Notes under the pieces: model-generated
What the model was told of the DNA's origin: nothing
The model's input: the letters and a program-made list of their open reading frames with translations, nothing else
Databases searched by the model: none
Made by a program: the position numbers and the translations under genes
Part shown: one piece after another, positions 17,746 to 26,321 of the stretch
Position numbering within the stretch: the first letter of the stretch is position 1
How the letters are laid out: each line of letters starts with the position of its first letter
Origin: REEB506 sp040381035
Lineage (GTDB): Bacteria; Pseudomonadota; Alphaproteobacteria; Caulobacterales; Aquidulcibacteraceae
Reading direction: 5' to 3'
Assembly: GCA_040381035.1 (NCBI GenBank)
Contig: JBEIHY010000002.1
Coordinates: 39,797-103,796 of the forward strand
DNA length: 64,000 nucleotides

Positions 17746-18762
17746 ATGACCGATGCAATTGCCGTTGAGACGCTGCCGGCCGAATGGTACAGCGGCGTCG
17801 CGCGCTGGCAGGCCGAGCGACGCAGCATTTTCTGCCACAGCTGGATGTTTCTCACCCATGAAAGCCAATTGTGCGAACCCGGACAATGGGTGGCGCAAAC
17901 CTTGGCCGGCTATCCAATCCTTGCCGTGCGCGGCGAAGATGGCGTTTTGCGGGCCTTCCACAATGTCTGCCGGCACCGCGCCGGGCCGCTGACCGATGCG
18001 CCATCCGGGCGTTGCGCCGATGGCGGCTTCACCTGCAAATATCACGGCTGGCGCTATGCCAGCGATGGTCGCCTGCGCAACGCGCGTGACTTCGGCAAGG
18101 CCGCCGATTTCGATCCCCGCGATCTGGCGTTGTTTCCGGTGTCGATTGCCGTCTGGCGTGGCCTGGTGTTTGTTGCCCTCAGCGACCAAGCGGGCGCATT
18201 GGACGATCTTCTGGTCCCGCTTGCTGCGCGCTTAGGCGCGCGCAGTTTCGCGGATTTACACATTGCCACTGCGCGCCATCACGATCTGGCCTGCAATTGG
18301 AAAACCTATGTCGAGAATTATCTCGAAGGCTACCACATTCCCAACATGCATACGTCTCTCGACGCCGAGATCGACAGCGCCGCCTATCGCACCGACCTGG
18401 ATGGCCGCGTCGCCCTGTTTGACGTTCCGCCGAAAGCGGTTGAGGGCGTCTATGACGGCCTGTTTGCCTGGATCTGGCCGAACTGGGCGATCAATGTCTA
18501 TCGCACCGGCCTTATGATCGAGCGGATGAGCCCGATTGGCCCCGATCACACGCGCCTTGATTATCTCTATCTCATGCCGGCGGGGGTGCGCGTGGCCGAT
18601 GACACCATCGCTATGTCGGATATCGTTACCGCCGAAGACAAATGGATCGTGGAGCGGGTGCAGGAAAATCTGACCGCCGGAATCTACGCCACCGGGCGGC
18701 TGTCGCCAAAACACGAGATTGCCGTGGCGGCGTTTCAATCCTGGGTGCGCGAAGCCGGCTGA
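17746..18762 (+). CDS. Rieske aromatic-ring/N-demethylating oxygenase alpha subunit
   Basis: 338 residues. The Rieske [2Fe-2S] motif is CRHRAGP...CKYHGW near residues 75-103. The catalytic domain has NWKTYVENYLEGYHIPNMH, supplying His ligands of the mononuclear iron. The form is close to the choline-monooxygenase / glycine-betaine and stachydrine demethylase branch, but aromatic dioxygenases look similar. It needs a reductase partner, which I do not see nearby. Context with the TMADH-like flavoprotein at 20170 supports methylated-amine catabolism. Confidence 0.87.
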   Translation: MTDAIAVETLPAEWYSGVARWQAERRSIFCHSWMFLTHESQLCEPGQWVAQTLAGYPILAVRGEDGVLRAFHNVCRHRAGPLTDAPSGRCADGGFTCKYHGWRYASDGRLRNARDFGKAADFDPRDLALFPVSIAVWRGLVFVALSDQAGALDDLLVPLAARLGARSFADLHIATARHHDLACNWKTYVENYLEGYHIPNMHTSLDAEIDSAAYRTDLDGRVALFDVPPKAVEGVYDGLFAWIWPNWAINVYRTGLMIERMSPIGPDHTRLDYLYLMPAGVRVADDTIAMSDIVTAEDKWIVERVQENLTAGIYATGRLSPKHEIAVAAFQSWVREAG

Positions 18763-18763
18763 G

Positions 18764-20134
18764 CTATTTGCCGGCCAGCTCCGTCAGCAGCGTATGCCAA
18801 TGCGCGATCGCCGGCGCCACAGCGGCTTTCGGCGCCCGCTCATTCAAGCCATGGGCGAAGTCATCGGCGGGGTTCATCCAAAGTCCGGACACCCCATAAC
18901 TGGGAATGCCGATGGCGCGATAGAACACGCTGTCGGTCGCGCCCGCCGACATTTGCGGCGACACTGTAACCCCCGGCCCGTGCACGGAGACCGCCTTTTT
19001 CACCGCCGCCAGGACATCGGCGCGCAGCGGTGAAGCCGGCGCCACTGGCGGTTTGCCCATCACGTCAATCGCCACCTCTGGATTGGCGATCGCGGCAGCC
19101 AGCTCCGCCTGCACCGCCGCCACCGCCACACCCGGCATGATCCGGCAATTGATCGTCGCGGTCGCTTTCTGCGGTAAGGCGTTCGGCGCATGCCCGCCGG
19201 CAAGCTGCGTGGCGACGCAAGTCGTGCGCAACTGGCCGATATATTCGCGATTGCCGCTCAAGCGCGCGATGGCGGCGGCGTCTTTGGGATCCTTCGCCAA
19301 CGCCGCCATCGCCGCGCCGTCTGGGCCGGGCGTGCGCGCGCTCAAGGCGGCGAAATAGCCGCGCGAAATCTCACTCACCTGCGGTGCAAATGCTTTGGCT
19401 TGCAAAGCCAGCAGCGCTTGCGACAAAACATAGATCGCATTGCGTGGGCCGGGCCGGCTGGAATGGCCGCCAGGATCGGTGACGGCAAGGCGGAAATCGG
19501 CATAGGTCTTTTCCGCCGCCTGCAGGCCATAGCCAATTGGCTTGCCGGCATCGTCCAATGCGCCGCCGCCGGCATCGGTGTTCAGCATGAACAGCGCATT
19601 CTTGAAGCGCGGCGCAATCATTTGGGCTGTGTCGCCGACGGTTTCCTCATCGCCGCTGAAGGCCAGCACAATGTCGCGCTTGGGCCTAAAGCCCTCGGCC
19701 TTCAAGCGAATGACAGTCGCCACCACCATTGAAAGGTCAAACTTGTTGTCGAGGACGCCGCGGCCATAGAAAAACGTGTCGTCTGCCGTCATCGTGAAGG
19801 GCGGGCGCTCCCAATCCTCCGGCTTGGCGTCGACCACATCCATATGCGCGGTGACGAGTATCGGGGCTGCCTTTTGGTCTTTGCCGCGATAGCGCGCGAT
19901 GAGACTGCCCGTATCCTTGTAGGAAACGAACTCGATATCGCTGGCCGCAAAGCCGCCCTCGATCAGCACATCGCGCAGATAGGCCGCGTAGGCTGGCACA
20001 TGGCCGCGCTCCTCGACGGTCTCGAACGCGACGGAGCGACGAAGGATTTCCACCGCCTGCCTGTGCGCGGTCGCAGCCGGGTCGGCAAGGGCGGGGGTGG
20101 CGAACAGCGCCAGCACGGCAAGAGCGTATTTCAT
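18764..20134 (-). CDS. M20-family metallopeptidase, secreted
   Basis: 456 residues. A cleavable signal peptide MKYALAVLALFATPALA precedes the domain. Metal-site segments VTAHMDVVDA, YGRGVLDNKFD, FSGDEETVG and the late DDFAHGLNE histidine fit di-zinc M20 peptidases (carboxypeptidase/aminoacylase type). The upstream extension of the frame lacks a secretion signal and overlaps the next gene, so the ATG at 20134 was chosen. It is followed by a convergent Rieske gene one base away. Likely digests peptides or acyl-amino acids in the periplasm. Confidence 0.9.
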   Translation of the reverse strand: MKYALAVLALFATPALADPAATAHRQAVEILRRSVAFETVEERGHVPAYAAYLRDVLIEGGFAASDIEFVSYKDTGSLIARYRGKDQKAAPILVTAHMDVVDAKPEDWERPPFTMTADDTFFYGRGVLDNKFDLSMVVATVIRLKAEGFRPKRDIVLAFSGDEETVGDTAQMIAPRFKNALFMLNTDAGGGALDDAGKPIGYGLQAAEKTYADFRLAVTDPGGHSSRPGPRNAIYVLSQALLALQAKAFAPQVSEISRGYFAALSARTPGPDGAAMAALAKDPKDAAAIARLSGNREYIGQLRTTCVATQLAGGHAPNALPQKATATINCRIMPGVAVAAVQAELAAAIANPEVAIDVMGKPPVAPASPLRADVLAAVKKAVSVHGPGVTVSPQMSAGATDSVFYRAIGIPSYGVSGLWMNPADDFAHGLNERAPKAAVAPAIAHWHTLLTELAGK

Positions 20135-20169
20135 CGGCCAAGTGTTTCGCGTCACCGCGCAAAAAGCAA

Positions 20170-22224
20170 TCACCGCCACGTCTCGCGCAAAAAGGGCACA
20201 TGGTCGCGGCTGTCCGCTTCGCCCAATGCTTGTGCGTAAAGATGGCCGGCATAAACCGCATGGACGATCATGGCCGGGGCCTGGGCGTCGCCAATCGTTG
20301 TGATGGTGGCAACGCCATGATCGGCCCAGGCCGCGCGCTGGGCGGCGAGGTCTTTGGCCAAACCGTCGCGACTGTCGCGCGCGCTGCACAGCACGACCGC
20401 ATCGGCCTCCAACAGGCGTTGCCCGCCGGTGACGCCATCGCGCACGATCAGCCCATCGGCGCGCACCTGCACCGCTTCCGCGCGCGCAACGATCGCCACC
20501 CCAGTCGCGGCCAGACGCGCTTCGATCGCGCTCTGTTCCAGGGTCAGCTGCGTCCAGAGCGAGACCAGCGGCGCCGGCGTCGCCAGCGTCACGCGGGCGC
20601 CCGCTTTGGCGAGCCGTTCGGCCAAAGCCCCGGCGATCACATAGTGATCGTCGTCATAGATCACGACATGCCCTTGCGGCAGGGCGCCGGCGAACAGATC
20701 GTCCGGGGTGAGAATATCCGTGTTCGGATCGATCGCGATGCCGTGCGGATGGTGTCGGCCATAACCGTCCCGGCGATAGTGGGCGCCGGTGGCGATCGCG
20801 ACATGGGCGGCGCCGAAAGCCAGGACATCGCCGGCCGTCATTTCAGAGCCGCGATAAACTTCGATATGGCCCATCTTTTCGATCTGGCCACGACGATAAT
20901 CGGCAACGCGCTTCCACGCGCTGAGGCCGGGCAGGGCGGATTCTTGCAGCACCCGCCCGCCAAGCGCATCGGACGCTTCCGCCAGCGCCACCTCAAAGCC
21001 GCGCATTCCGAGCGCGCGCGCGGCCTCAAGCCCGGCAGGCCCAGCGCCGACAATCAGCACGCGTTGGCGGGCCGCCGCCGGCTTGATCCTTTCTGGATGC
21101 CAATCGCGGCGCCATTCTTCGCCCATGGTGGGATTCTGCGTGCAGCGCAGCGGTACGGACTGATTGTCGCCTGAGACGCAGATATTGCAGCCGATGCATT
21201 CGCGAATGTCGTCGTAACGGCCGGCTTCGATCTTGGCCGGCAGAAACGGATCGGCGATCGAAGGGCGCGCGGCGCCGACGAAATCGAGCACGCCGGTTTT
21301 GATCTGGCGGACCATTTCATCGGGTGAGCTGAACCGACCGACGCCGACCACAGGCTTGCTTGTCAGCCGTTTCAGTCCGGCGACAAATGGCTCCTGGAAG
21401 GCTTCCGGCGCAAAACGTGATGTTTGCGAATCTGCCCGCCACACGCCCCGGCAGAAATCCCACGCATCCGGCAGTTCGCCAAGCAGGCCAATCAAATCCT
21501 CCATCTCGGCATAAGTCAGGCCATCGACGAGATGGGCTTCATCAACCGCAATCCGCACCGGCACGGCGCAATCGCCGCCGACGGCGTCTTTCGTATCCTC
21601 GATCAGCTCGCGCAGGAACCGCGCCCGGTTTTCCAGAGGCCCGCCATACGCGTCACCCCGGTCATTGGTCGCGCGCGACAGAAAATGCTGCGCCAGAGAC
21701 AGTCCGTGTCCGGCATAAACATAGACCAGGTCATAGCCGGCGATGCGCGCGCGCAATGCGGCGGCGCGGTGCCAGCGGCGCACGGCCCGGATGTCGTCGC
21801 GGTCCATGGCGCGGGCCTGCGTTGGCTCCAGCCAGTCTGACGCGACCGGCCCGCCGCGCACGCCCATGGCGGGCAATCGCGAAGACAGGTTTGTGCGCGG
21901 GGCGTTATAGACCAGTTCAATGCCGGCGAGTGCGCCATGTTCGTGGATGGCGTGCGTCACCAGCGCGTGCAGCGGGACATCCGCGTCATCCCAAATGCGC
22001 CCCTCAATGGCCGGCGACACCTCCGATGAGGGATGAATCTCCACTTCCTCGGTGCAGACCACCGCCCAACCGCCTTGCGCCTTCATGCCGCGCATGGCGG
22101 CGAGCGCCCGCGGCTCGCGCCAACCCATGCCGTTGCAATGGGGCACTTGCCAGAAGCGATTGCGGGCGGTTTTTGGGCCGATCGCGAGCGGCTGAAACAG
22201 GATGTCGTGACGGGGATCGCGCAT
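20170..22224 (-). CDS. Trimethylamine-dehydrogenase-family FMN/4Fe-4S flavoprotein
   Basis: 684 residues, colinear with trimethylamine dehydrogenase. The N-terminal old-yellow-enzyme barrel contains QVPHC with Cys30, the residue that binds FMN covalently in TMADH. The 4Fe-4S motif CIGCNICVSGDNQSVPLRC follows near residue 345. The C-terminal part has the VLIVGAGPAGLEAARAL dinucleotide fold. The position matching Tyr60 of the TMADH substrate bowl is Glu here (TEEVEIHP), so the substrate is probably not trimethylamine but another N-methyl amine. Upstream of and co-oriented with the M20 peptidase, 35 bases apart. Confidence 0.88.
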   Translation of the reverse strand: MRDPRHDILFQPLAIGPKTARNRFWQVPHCNGMGWREPRALAAMRGMKAQGGWAVVCTEEVEIHPSSEVSPAIEGRIWDDADVPLHALVTHAIHEHGALAGIELVYNAPRTNLSSRLPAMGVRGGPVASDWLEPTQARAMDRDDIRAVRRWHRAAALRARIAGYDLVYVYAGHGLSLAQHFLSRATNDRGDAYGGPLENRARFLRELIEDTKDAVGGDCAVPVRIAVDEAHLVDGLTYAEMEDLIGLLGELPDAWDFCRGVWRADSQTSRFAPEAFQEPFVAGLKRLTSKPVVGVGRFSSPDEMVRQIKTGVLDFVGAARPSIADPFLPAKIEAGRYDDIRECIGCNICVSGDNQSVPLRCTQNPTMGEEWRRDWHPERIKPAAARQRVLIVGAGPAGLEAARALGMRGFEVALAEASDALGGRVLQESALPGLSAWKRVADYRRGQIEKMGHIEVYRGSEMTAGDVLAFGAAHVAIATGAHYRRDGYGRHHPHGIAIDPNTDILTPDDLFAGALPQGHVVIYDDDHYVIAGALAERLAKAGARVTLATPAPLVSLWTQLTLEQSAIEARLAATGVAIVARAEAVQVRADGLIVRDGVTGGQRLLEADAVVLCSARDSRDGLAKDLAAQRAAWADHGVATITTIGDAQAPAMIVHAVYAGHLYAQALGEADSRDHVPFLRETWR

Positions 22225-22277
22225 GGCTCTGCATAGCCGCTTCAGCCGCGATTGTCACAGCCGCGCGGAGCGCTTAG

Positions 22278-23804
22278 ATGGCGAAGCTTCAATGGAAAGT
22301 TCCAACCATGACCCAAGCCCTTCCTGCCGCCGGCGATGACGCCCTTTTCGCATTGCGCGCCATGGGGCTGGCGACGCCCGCTGGCGGGCCGGCCCATGCC
22401 TCGCCCATCGATCGCAGCGCCTTGGCGTCGCCGGAATTTGCGCCAGGCGCGGAGCGGGCGATTTCTGCTGCGGCGCAGGCGTTTGAAACCTGGCGCAGCG
22501 TGCCCGCGCCGGTGCGCGGCGAATTGGTGCGCCGCTATGGCGAACGCTTGCGCCAGCACAAGGACGCGCTTGGCCGGATCGTGACGATCGAAACCGGCAA
22601 GCCGCTCAGCGAAGGCGTCGGCGAAGTGCAGGAAATGATCGACATCTGCGATTTTGCAGTCGGCCTTTCGCGCCAGCTGTATGGGCTGACCATCGCGTCG
22701 GAGCGGCCAGACCACCATATGCGCGAAATGTGGCACCCGCTGGGGCCTGTGGGGATCATTTCGGCGTTCAACTTCCCGGTTGCGGTGTGGGCGTGGAATG
22801 CGGCTCTGGCGCTGGTGTGCGGCGATTCGATCATCTGGAAGCCGTCGCCGAAAACGCCGGTTTCGGCATATGCCGCACACGCGCTGTTTGAACAGGTCGC
22901 CGCGGAGTTTCAGGCGCCGGCTGGCCTGTCGCAGTTGCTGATCGGGGGCAATGATCTGGGCGAGGCGCTGGCGTGCGATCCGCGCGTGCCGCTGGTGTCG
23001 GCCACGGGAAGCGTGCGGATGGGGCGCGCTGTGGGCCAAGCTTTGGCGGCGCGGTTTGGCCGAGCGCTGCTGGAGCTTGGCGGCAATGCCGCCGCCATCG
23101 TCGCGCCGAGCGCGGATTTGGATCTCGCCGTGCGCGCAATTGCCTTCAGCGCGGCCGGCACAACCGGCCAGCGCTGCACCACGATGCGCCGGTTGATCGT
23201 GCATGAAGATATTGCAGCCCCCTTGCTGACCCGTTTGAAAGCCGCTTTCGCCAGCCTGCCGATTGGCGATCCGCGCGCAGCCGGCGTGCTCGCCGGTCCT
23301 CTGATCGACGAGGTTGCTTTCGGCGCCATGCAACACGCCTTGGCGCAAGCCCGCGCCGAAGGCGGTGTCGTTTCCGGCGGGGAGCGGATTGACGGTTCAG
23401 GGGCTTATGTACGTCCGGCGATTGTGGAAATGCCCAACCAAACCAAGATCGTTTGCGAAGAAACCTTTGCACCGATCCTGTATGTGCTGCGCTACCGCGA
23501 CCTCGCCCAAGCGATCGCTTTGCAGCGCGGCGTGCCGCAGGGCCTCAGCTCCGCCATTCTCACCACCGATCTGCGCGAAGCCGAAACTTTCTTGAGCGCG
23601 ATTGGCTCCGATTGTGGCATTGCGAATGTGAATATGGGCACCAGCGGCGCCGAAATCGGCGGTGCTTTTGGCGGAGAAAAGGAAACCGGCGGCGGGCGCG
23701 AAAGCGGCTCCGACAGCTGGAAAGCCTATATGCGCCGGCAAACCCAGAACATCAATTACGGCCGCGCGCTGCCACTGGCGCAAGGGGTGAGGTTCGAGCT
23801 GTAG
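22278..23804 (+). CDS. amaB: L-piperideine-6-carboxylate / aminoadipate-semialdehyde dehydrogenase (ALDH7 type)
   Basis: 508 residues of aldehyde dehydrogenase fold. LLELGGNAA and GTTGQRCTTMRR carry the catalytic Glu and Cys. The C-terminal block around IANVNMGTSGAEIGG, GGEKETGGGRESGSD and YMRRQTQNINY is characteristic of ALDH7/antiquitin-like enzymes that oxidise aminoadipate semialdehyde in lysine and pipecolate degradation. Starts at 22278 (GGAG eight bases upstream) or 22308 are both possible. Divergent from the TMADH-like gene. The family call is firm, the exact substrate is inferred. Confidence 0.87.
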   Translation: MAKLQWKVPTMTQALPAAGDDALFALRAMGLATPAGGPAHASPIDRSALASPEFAPGAERAISAAAQAFETWRSVPAPVRGELVRRYGERLRQHKDALGRIVTIETGKPLSEGVGEVQEMIDICDFAVGLSRQLYGLTIASERPDHHMREMWHPLGPVGIISAFNFPVAVWAWNAALALVCGDSIIWKPSPKTPVSAYAAHALFEQVAAEFQAPAGLSQLLIGGNDLGEALACDPRVPLVSATGSVRMGRAVGQALAARFGRALLELGGNAAAIVAPSADLDLAVRAIAFSAAGTTGQRCTTMRRLIVHEDIAAPLLTRLKAAFASLPIGDPRAAGVLAGPLIDEVAFGAMQHALAQARAEGGVVSGGERIDGSGAYVRPAIVEMPNQTKIVCEETFAPILYVLRYRDLAQAIALQRGVPQGLSSAILTTDLREAETFLSAIGSDCGIANVNMGTSGAEIGGAFGGEKETGGGRESGSDSWKAYMRRQTQNINYGRALPLAQGVRFEL

Positions 23805-23832
23805 GGTTTTGTCCGCGCCGGATGCGCAAATG

Positions 23833-24738
23833 TTATCCTCGTCGCGGCATGCGCACCGGCAGCAATGCGCGCACCCAGCCGGCGCGAAATCGATCGAGGT
23901 CAAGGCTTTCATGCATGGCCGGGCCGCGAAAGCCGTAGGCGCTGAGCTCGATTTCGCTGCGGGCATAAAACGGCGCCGATTCGAGTGTGCGGGTAAGGCG
24001 CGCCGCTTCGCCGCGGGTTTCGCGTTCGATGCCCCAGATCGTGCCCGGAAGCGCCGCGCGCGGCGGCGGCGGGCGGTGCTGCAATGCGCCGTCTGGTCCG
24101 ATCCGCATGGCCATATCAAGTTCGCCGCCGGCGCGCGGTTCGCCATGATAGAGCACCACGCAGCCGTCGCGATCATGCTGGCGCGACCAGTGCCAGGCGC
24201 GAAAGCCGGCCTCTAAAGGCTCTAGGCCCTGATTGCCATCAAGATAGCCGGCGCCGCGCCAGCGCAAATCCGGGGCGCTGAAATCAAGCTCGACGTCGCA
24301 CCACGGCGCCAAGGGCTCCCAGAGATGTTTTCCTGATGGCGCGATGCTCAAGCCGTGGGGCGTGGTGATCCGGGGCCGGACAATGATCTTTCCGCGCGTC
24401 GGATAGGGCAATGGCGCGGCGGTCTCGGTGATGTCAATGTGCAAGACGTCGTCGCGCCAGTGCAGCGCGCTGGGGCCTACACGGAAATGTGTGGCGCTGC
24501 GCTCCAGCACGGACGCGCTGCGTTCGGTCATGCACCAGCGGCGTTTGTTCGGGCCATAGAGCGCGAGATTGATCGAAACGTGGTTTTCCGGCGCTGCCCG
24601 ACCGGACCAGGCATAATAGGGCGAAAATACGCTGCCGACGAATGCGATGAGCGTCAGGGCGTAGCGGCCGTCGGCGCTGAGGGCGTCGATGTAGCGCCAG
24701 AAATAGCCGCCGGGCGCGACGTCTGCGTCGAAGCGCAA
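23833..24738 (-). CDS. crtC: Carotenoid 1,2-hydratase
   Basis: 301 residues from a TTG start at 24738. The first residues RFDADVAPGGYFWRYIDAL and LIAFVGSVFSPYYAW match the conserved N-terminus of CrtC, and WGIERETRGE lies near the C-terminus. CrtC hydrates the 1,2 double bond of neurosporene or lycopene end groups on the way to spheroidene/spirilloxanthin. The frame is open another 285 bases inside crtD but that stretch lacks CrtC-like sequence. It overlaps the crtD stop region by 85 bases, a long overlap that makes the start uncertain by some codons. Confidence 0.9.
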   Translation of the reverse strand: MRFDADVAPGGYFWRYIDALSADGRYALTLIAFVGSVFSPYYAWSGRAAPENHVSINLALYGPNKRRWCMTERSASVLERSATHFRVGPSALHWRDDVLHIDITETAAPLPYPTRGKIIVRPRITTPHGLSIAPSGKHLWEPLAPWCDVELDFSAPDLRWRGAGYLDGNQGLEPLEAGFRAWHWSRQHDRDGCVVLYHGEPRAGGELDMAMRIGPDGALQHRPPPPRAALPGTIWGIERETRGEAARLTRTLESAPFYARSEIELSAYGFRGPAMHESLDLDRFRAGWVRALLPVRMPRRG

Positions 24739-26192
24739 TCCGCAAGGATCGCTTGGGCTGCGAGCCCGCCCGAAAGTGCAGCCATCGGCGCGCCCGCACT
24801 CGGATGGCTTGAGCCCCCCGCCAGATAAAGGCCCGGCAGCTTCGTGCGCGCCGCCGGACGCTGAAAGGCCGCCCACGGGCCATGATTGGCAGCGCCATAG
24901 ATGGCCCCGCCGGTGCCCGGAAAGAGGCCGTGAAAGTCCGCCGGGGTGGTGCGTGTCCATTGGCGCGCAGGGCTTAGGCGCAGGCCCGCTTGCGTGAGGC
25001 GTGTGAAAGTGCGGGACTGGCATTGTTCGATCTCGGCTGGGCTCAATGGGTGGCTGTCGGCGCAGGGCGGGGCATTGACAAGGATCAACAAACGCTCCGC
25101 TTCCGGATGATCCGTATGCGGACGGTCCTGGGCGCAGACATAGATGGTCGGGTCATCGGGGAGGGCGCGGTCAGTGAAGATGCGGCGAAATTCGTCGCGA
25201 TAGGCGGCCCCGAAAAACACGGTGTGGTGGTGAAGGTCAAAGCCTTCGGCGCGGGCAGCGCCGGTCCAGGTGAGGGCCGACAGGCTGCGGATCGCGGCCG
25301 GTTTCAAGCCACTGGCAATGCCGGCCGCCGCACCAACCAAGCCTGACGCCAAGGCGCTCGCGTCGCCGTTGAACACAATGGCGTCGGCGCGGATGCGGTC
25401 GCCGTCGGCGGTGATCACCGCGCTGGCGCGGGCGTTTGTCACTTCAATCTCGCGCGCAGCGCAGCCATAACGAATTTCTGCGCCGCAGCCCTGTGCCGCC
25501 TGCGCCATGGCTTGCGCCAGCGCATGCATCCCGCCGGTGACGCGCCAAACCCCAGCCTGTTCGACATGGGCGATGAGCATCAATGTGGCGGGCGCCGCAA
25601 ACGGCGAGGCGCCGCAATACGTTGCGTAGCGGGCAAAAAGTTGGCGCAGGCGCGGATCGGGGAAATAGCCGCCAAGCGCATCCCACAGCGTATCAAACGG
25701 ACGCGTGGCGGCCAGCGCAAAGCCAGCGCGGGCGGCGAGTTGCAGCGGGCCTGGACGCTGAGCAGTCATGAACGGGGCCAGCAAGGTGCGATAAATCGCG
25801 GCGCTGTCGTTCAGGAAACGCTCAAAGCCGCGGGCGCTGGCTGCGCCCGCAAACAGGCCGACCGCCGCGGTTGCAGCTTCCGGATCGGCGGGGAGGTCAA
25901 ACACCTCGGAGCCGCGCCAATGATGGCGCGCCAAAGTCTCCAGCGGCTGCAAACCGACACAGGCGGCGAAATCGCGGCCGGCGGCGTCAAACAGCTCTTC
26001 AAACACAAATCGCATCGTAAAGACCGTCGGCCCAGCATCGACCGGCCCGGCGGCGGACGGCGTCTGGCGCATTTTGCCGCCGGGTGCTGCTTCCTTTTCG
26101 AGCACCGTCACCGCCCAACCGGCCGCGGCCAGACGGATCGCGGCGGCGAGCCCGCCGGCGCCGGCTCCGATAATGACGGCCCGCTGCGTCAC
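24654..26192 (-). CDS. crtD: Hydroxycarotenoid 3,4-desaturase (methoxyneurosporene dehydrogenase)
   Basis: 512 residues. The FAD-binding N-terminus AVIIGAGAGGLAAAIRLA, LEKEAAPGGKMRQ and DAGPTVFTM, and the C-terminal LYLAGGSSHPSAGAPMA, define the CrtI/CrtD desaturase family; the TVFTM form and pairing with crtC favour CrtD. It introduces the C3,4 double bond into 1-hydroxy carotenoids. The last about 28 residues are Ser/Thr/Ala-rich and encoded by the region shared with crtC, so they may be an extension. Divergent from crtE across an operator. Confidence 0.92.
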   Translation of the reverse strand: MTQRAVIIGAGAGGLAAAIRLAAAGWAVTVLEKEAAPGGKMRQTPSAAGPVDAGPTVFTMRFVFEELFDAAGRDFAACVGLQPLETLARHHWRGSEVFDLPADPEAATAAVGLFAGAASARGFERFLNDSAAIYRTLLAPFMTAQRPGPLQLAARAGFALAATRPFDTLWDALGGYFPDPRLRQLFARYATYCGASPFAAPATLMLIAHVEQAGVWRVTGGMHALAQAMAQAAQGCGAEIRYGCAAREIEVTNARASAVITADGDRIRADAIVFNGDASALASGLVGAAAGIASGLKPAAIRSLSALTWTGAARAEGFDLHHHTVFFGAAYRDEFRRIFTDRALPDDPTIYVCAQDRPHTDHPEAERLLILVNAPPCADSHPLSPAEIEQCQSRTFTRLTQAGLRLSPARQWTRTTPADFHGLFPGTGGAIYGAANHGPWAAFQRPAARTKLPGLYLAGGSSHPSAGAPMAALSGGLAAQAILADCASTQTSRPAAISGATSTPSAPTAATP

Positions 26193-26230
26193 GATTGTCC
26201 TTTCGGGCGCATTGACTTGACGCCCCGAAG

Positions 26231-26248
26231 TGTCAATCTATCTGGACA
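26231..26248. promoter_or_regulatory. PpsR/CrtJ-type operator between crtD and crtE
   Basis: TGTCAATCTATCTGGACA is an exact TGT-N12-ACA palindrome and shares TGTCAA and TGGACA with the crtI site at 4176. It sits 39 bases upstream of the crtD ATG and 73 bases upstream of crtE, so one repressor site can serve both directions. TTGAC at 26217 and GTCAA at 26232 form a second inverted pair just next to it. Confidence 0.78.
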
Positions 26249-26321
26249 TTGCGGAATGACAATCTGGCCGAGCACCCGTCCGACCATTTGTCCCGCGACA
26301 TGATGTCGAAGGAGGTCGCGG

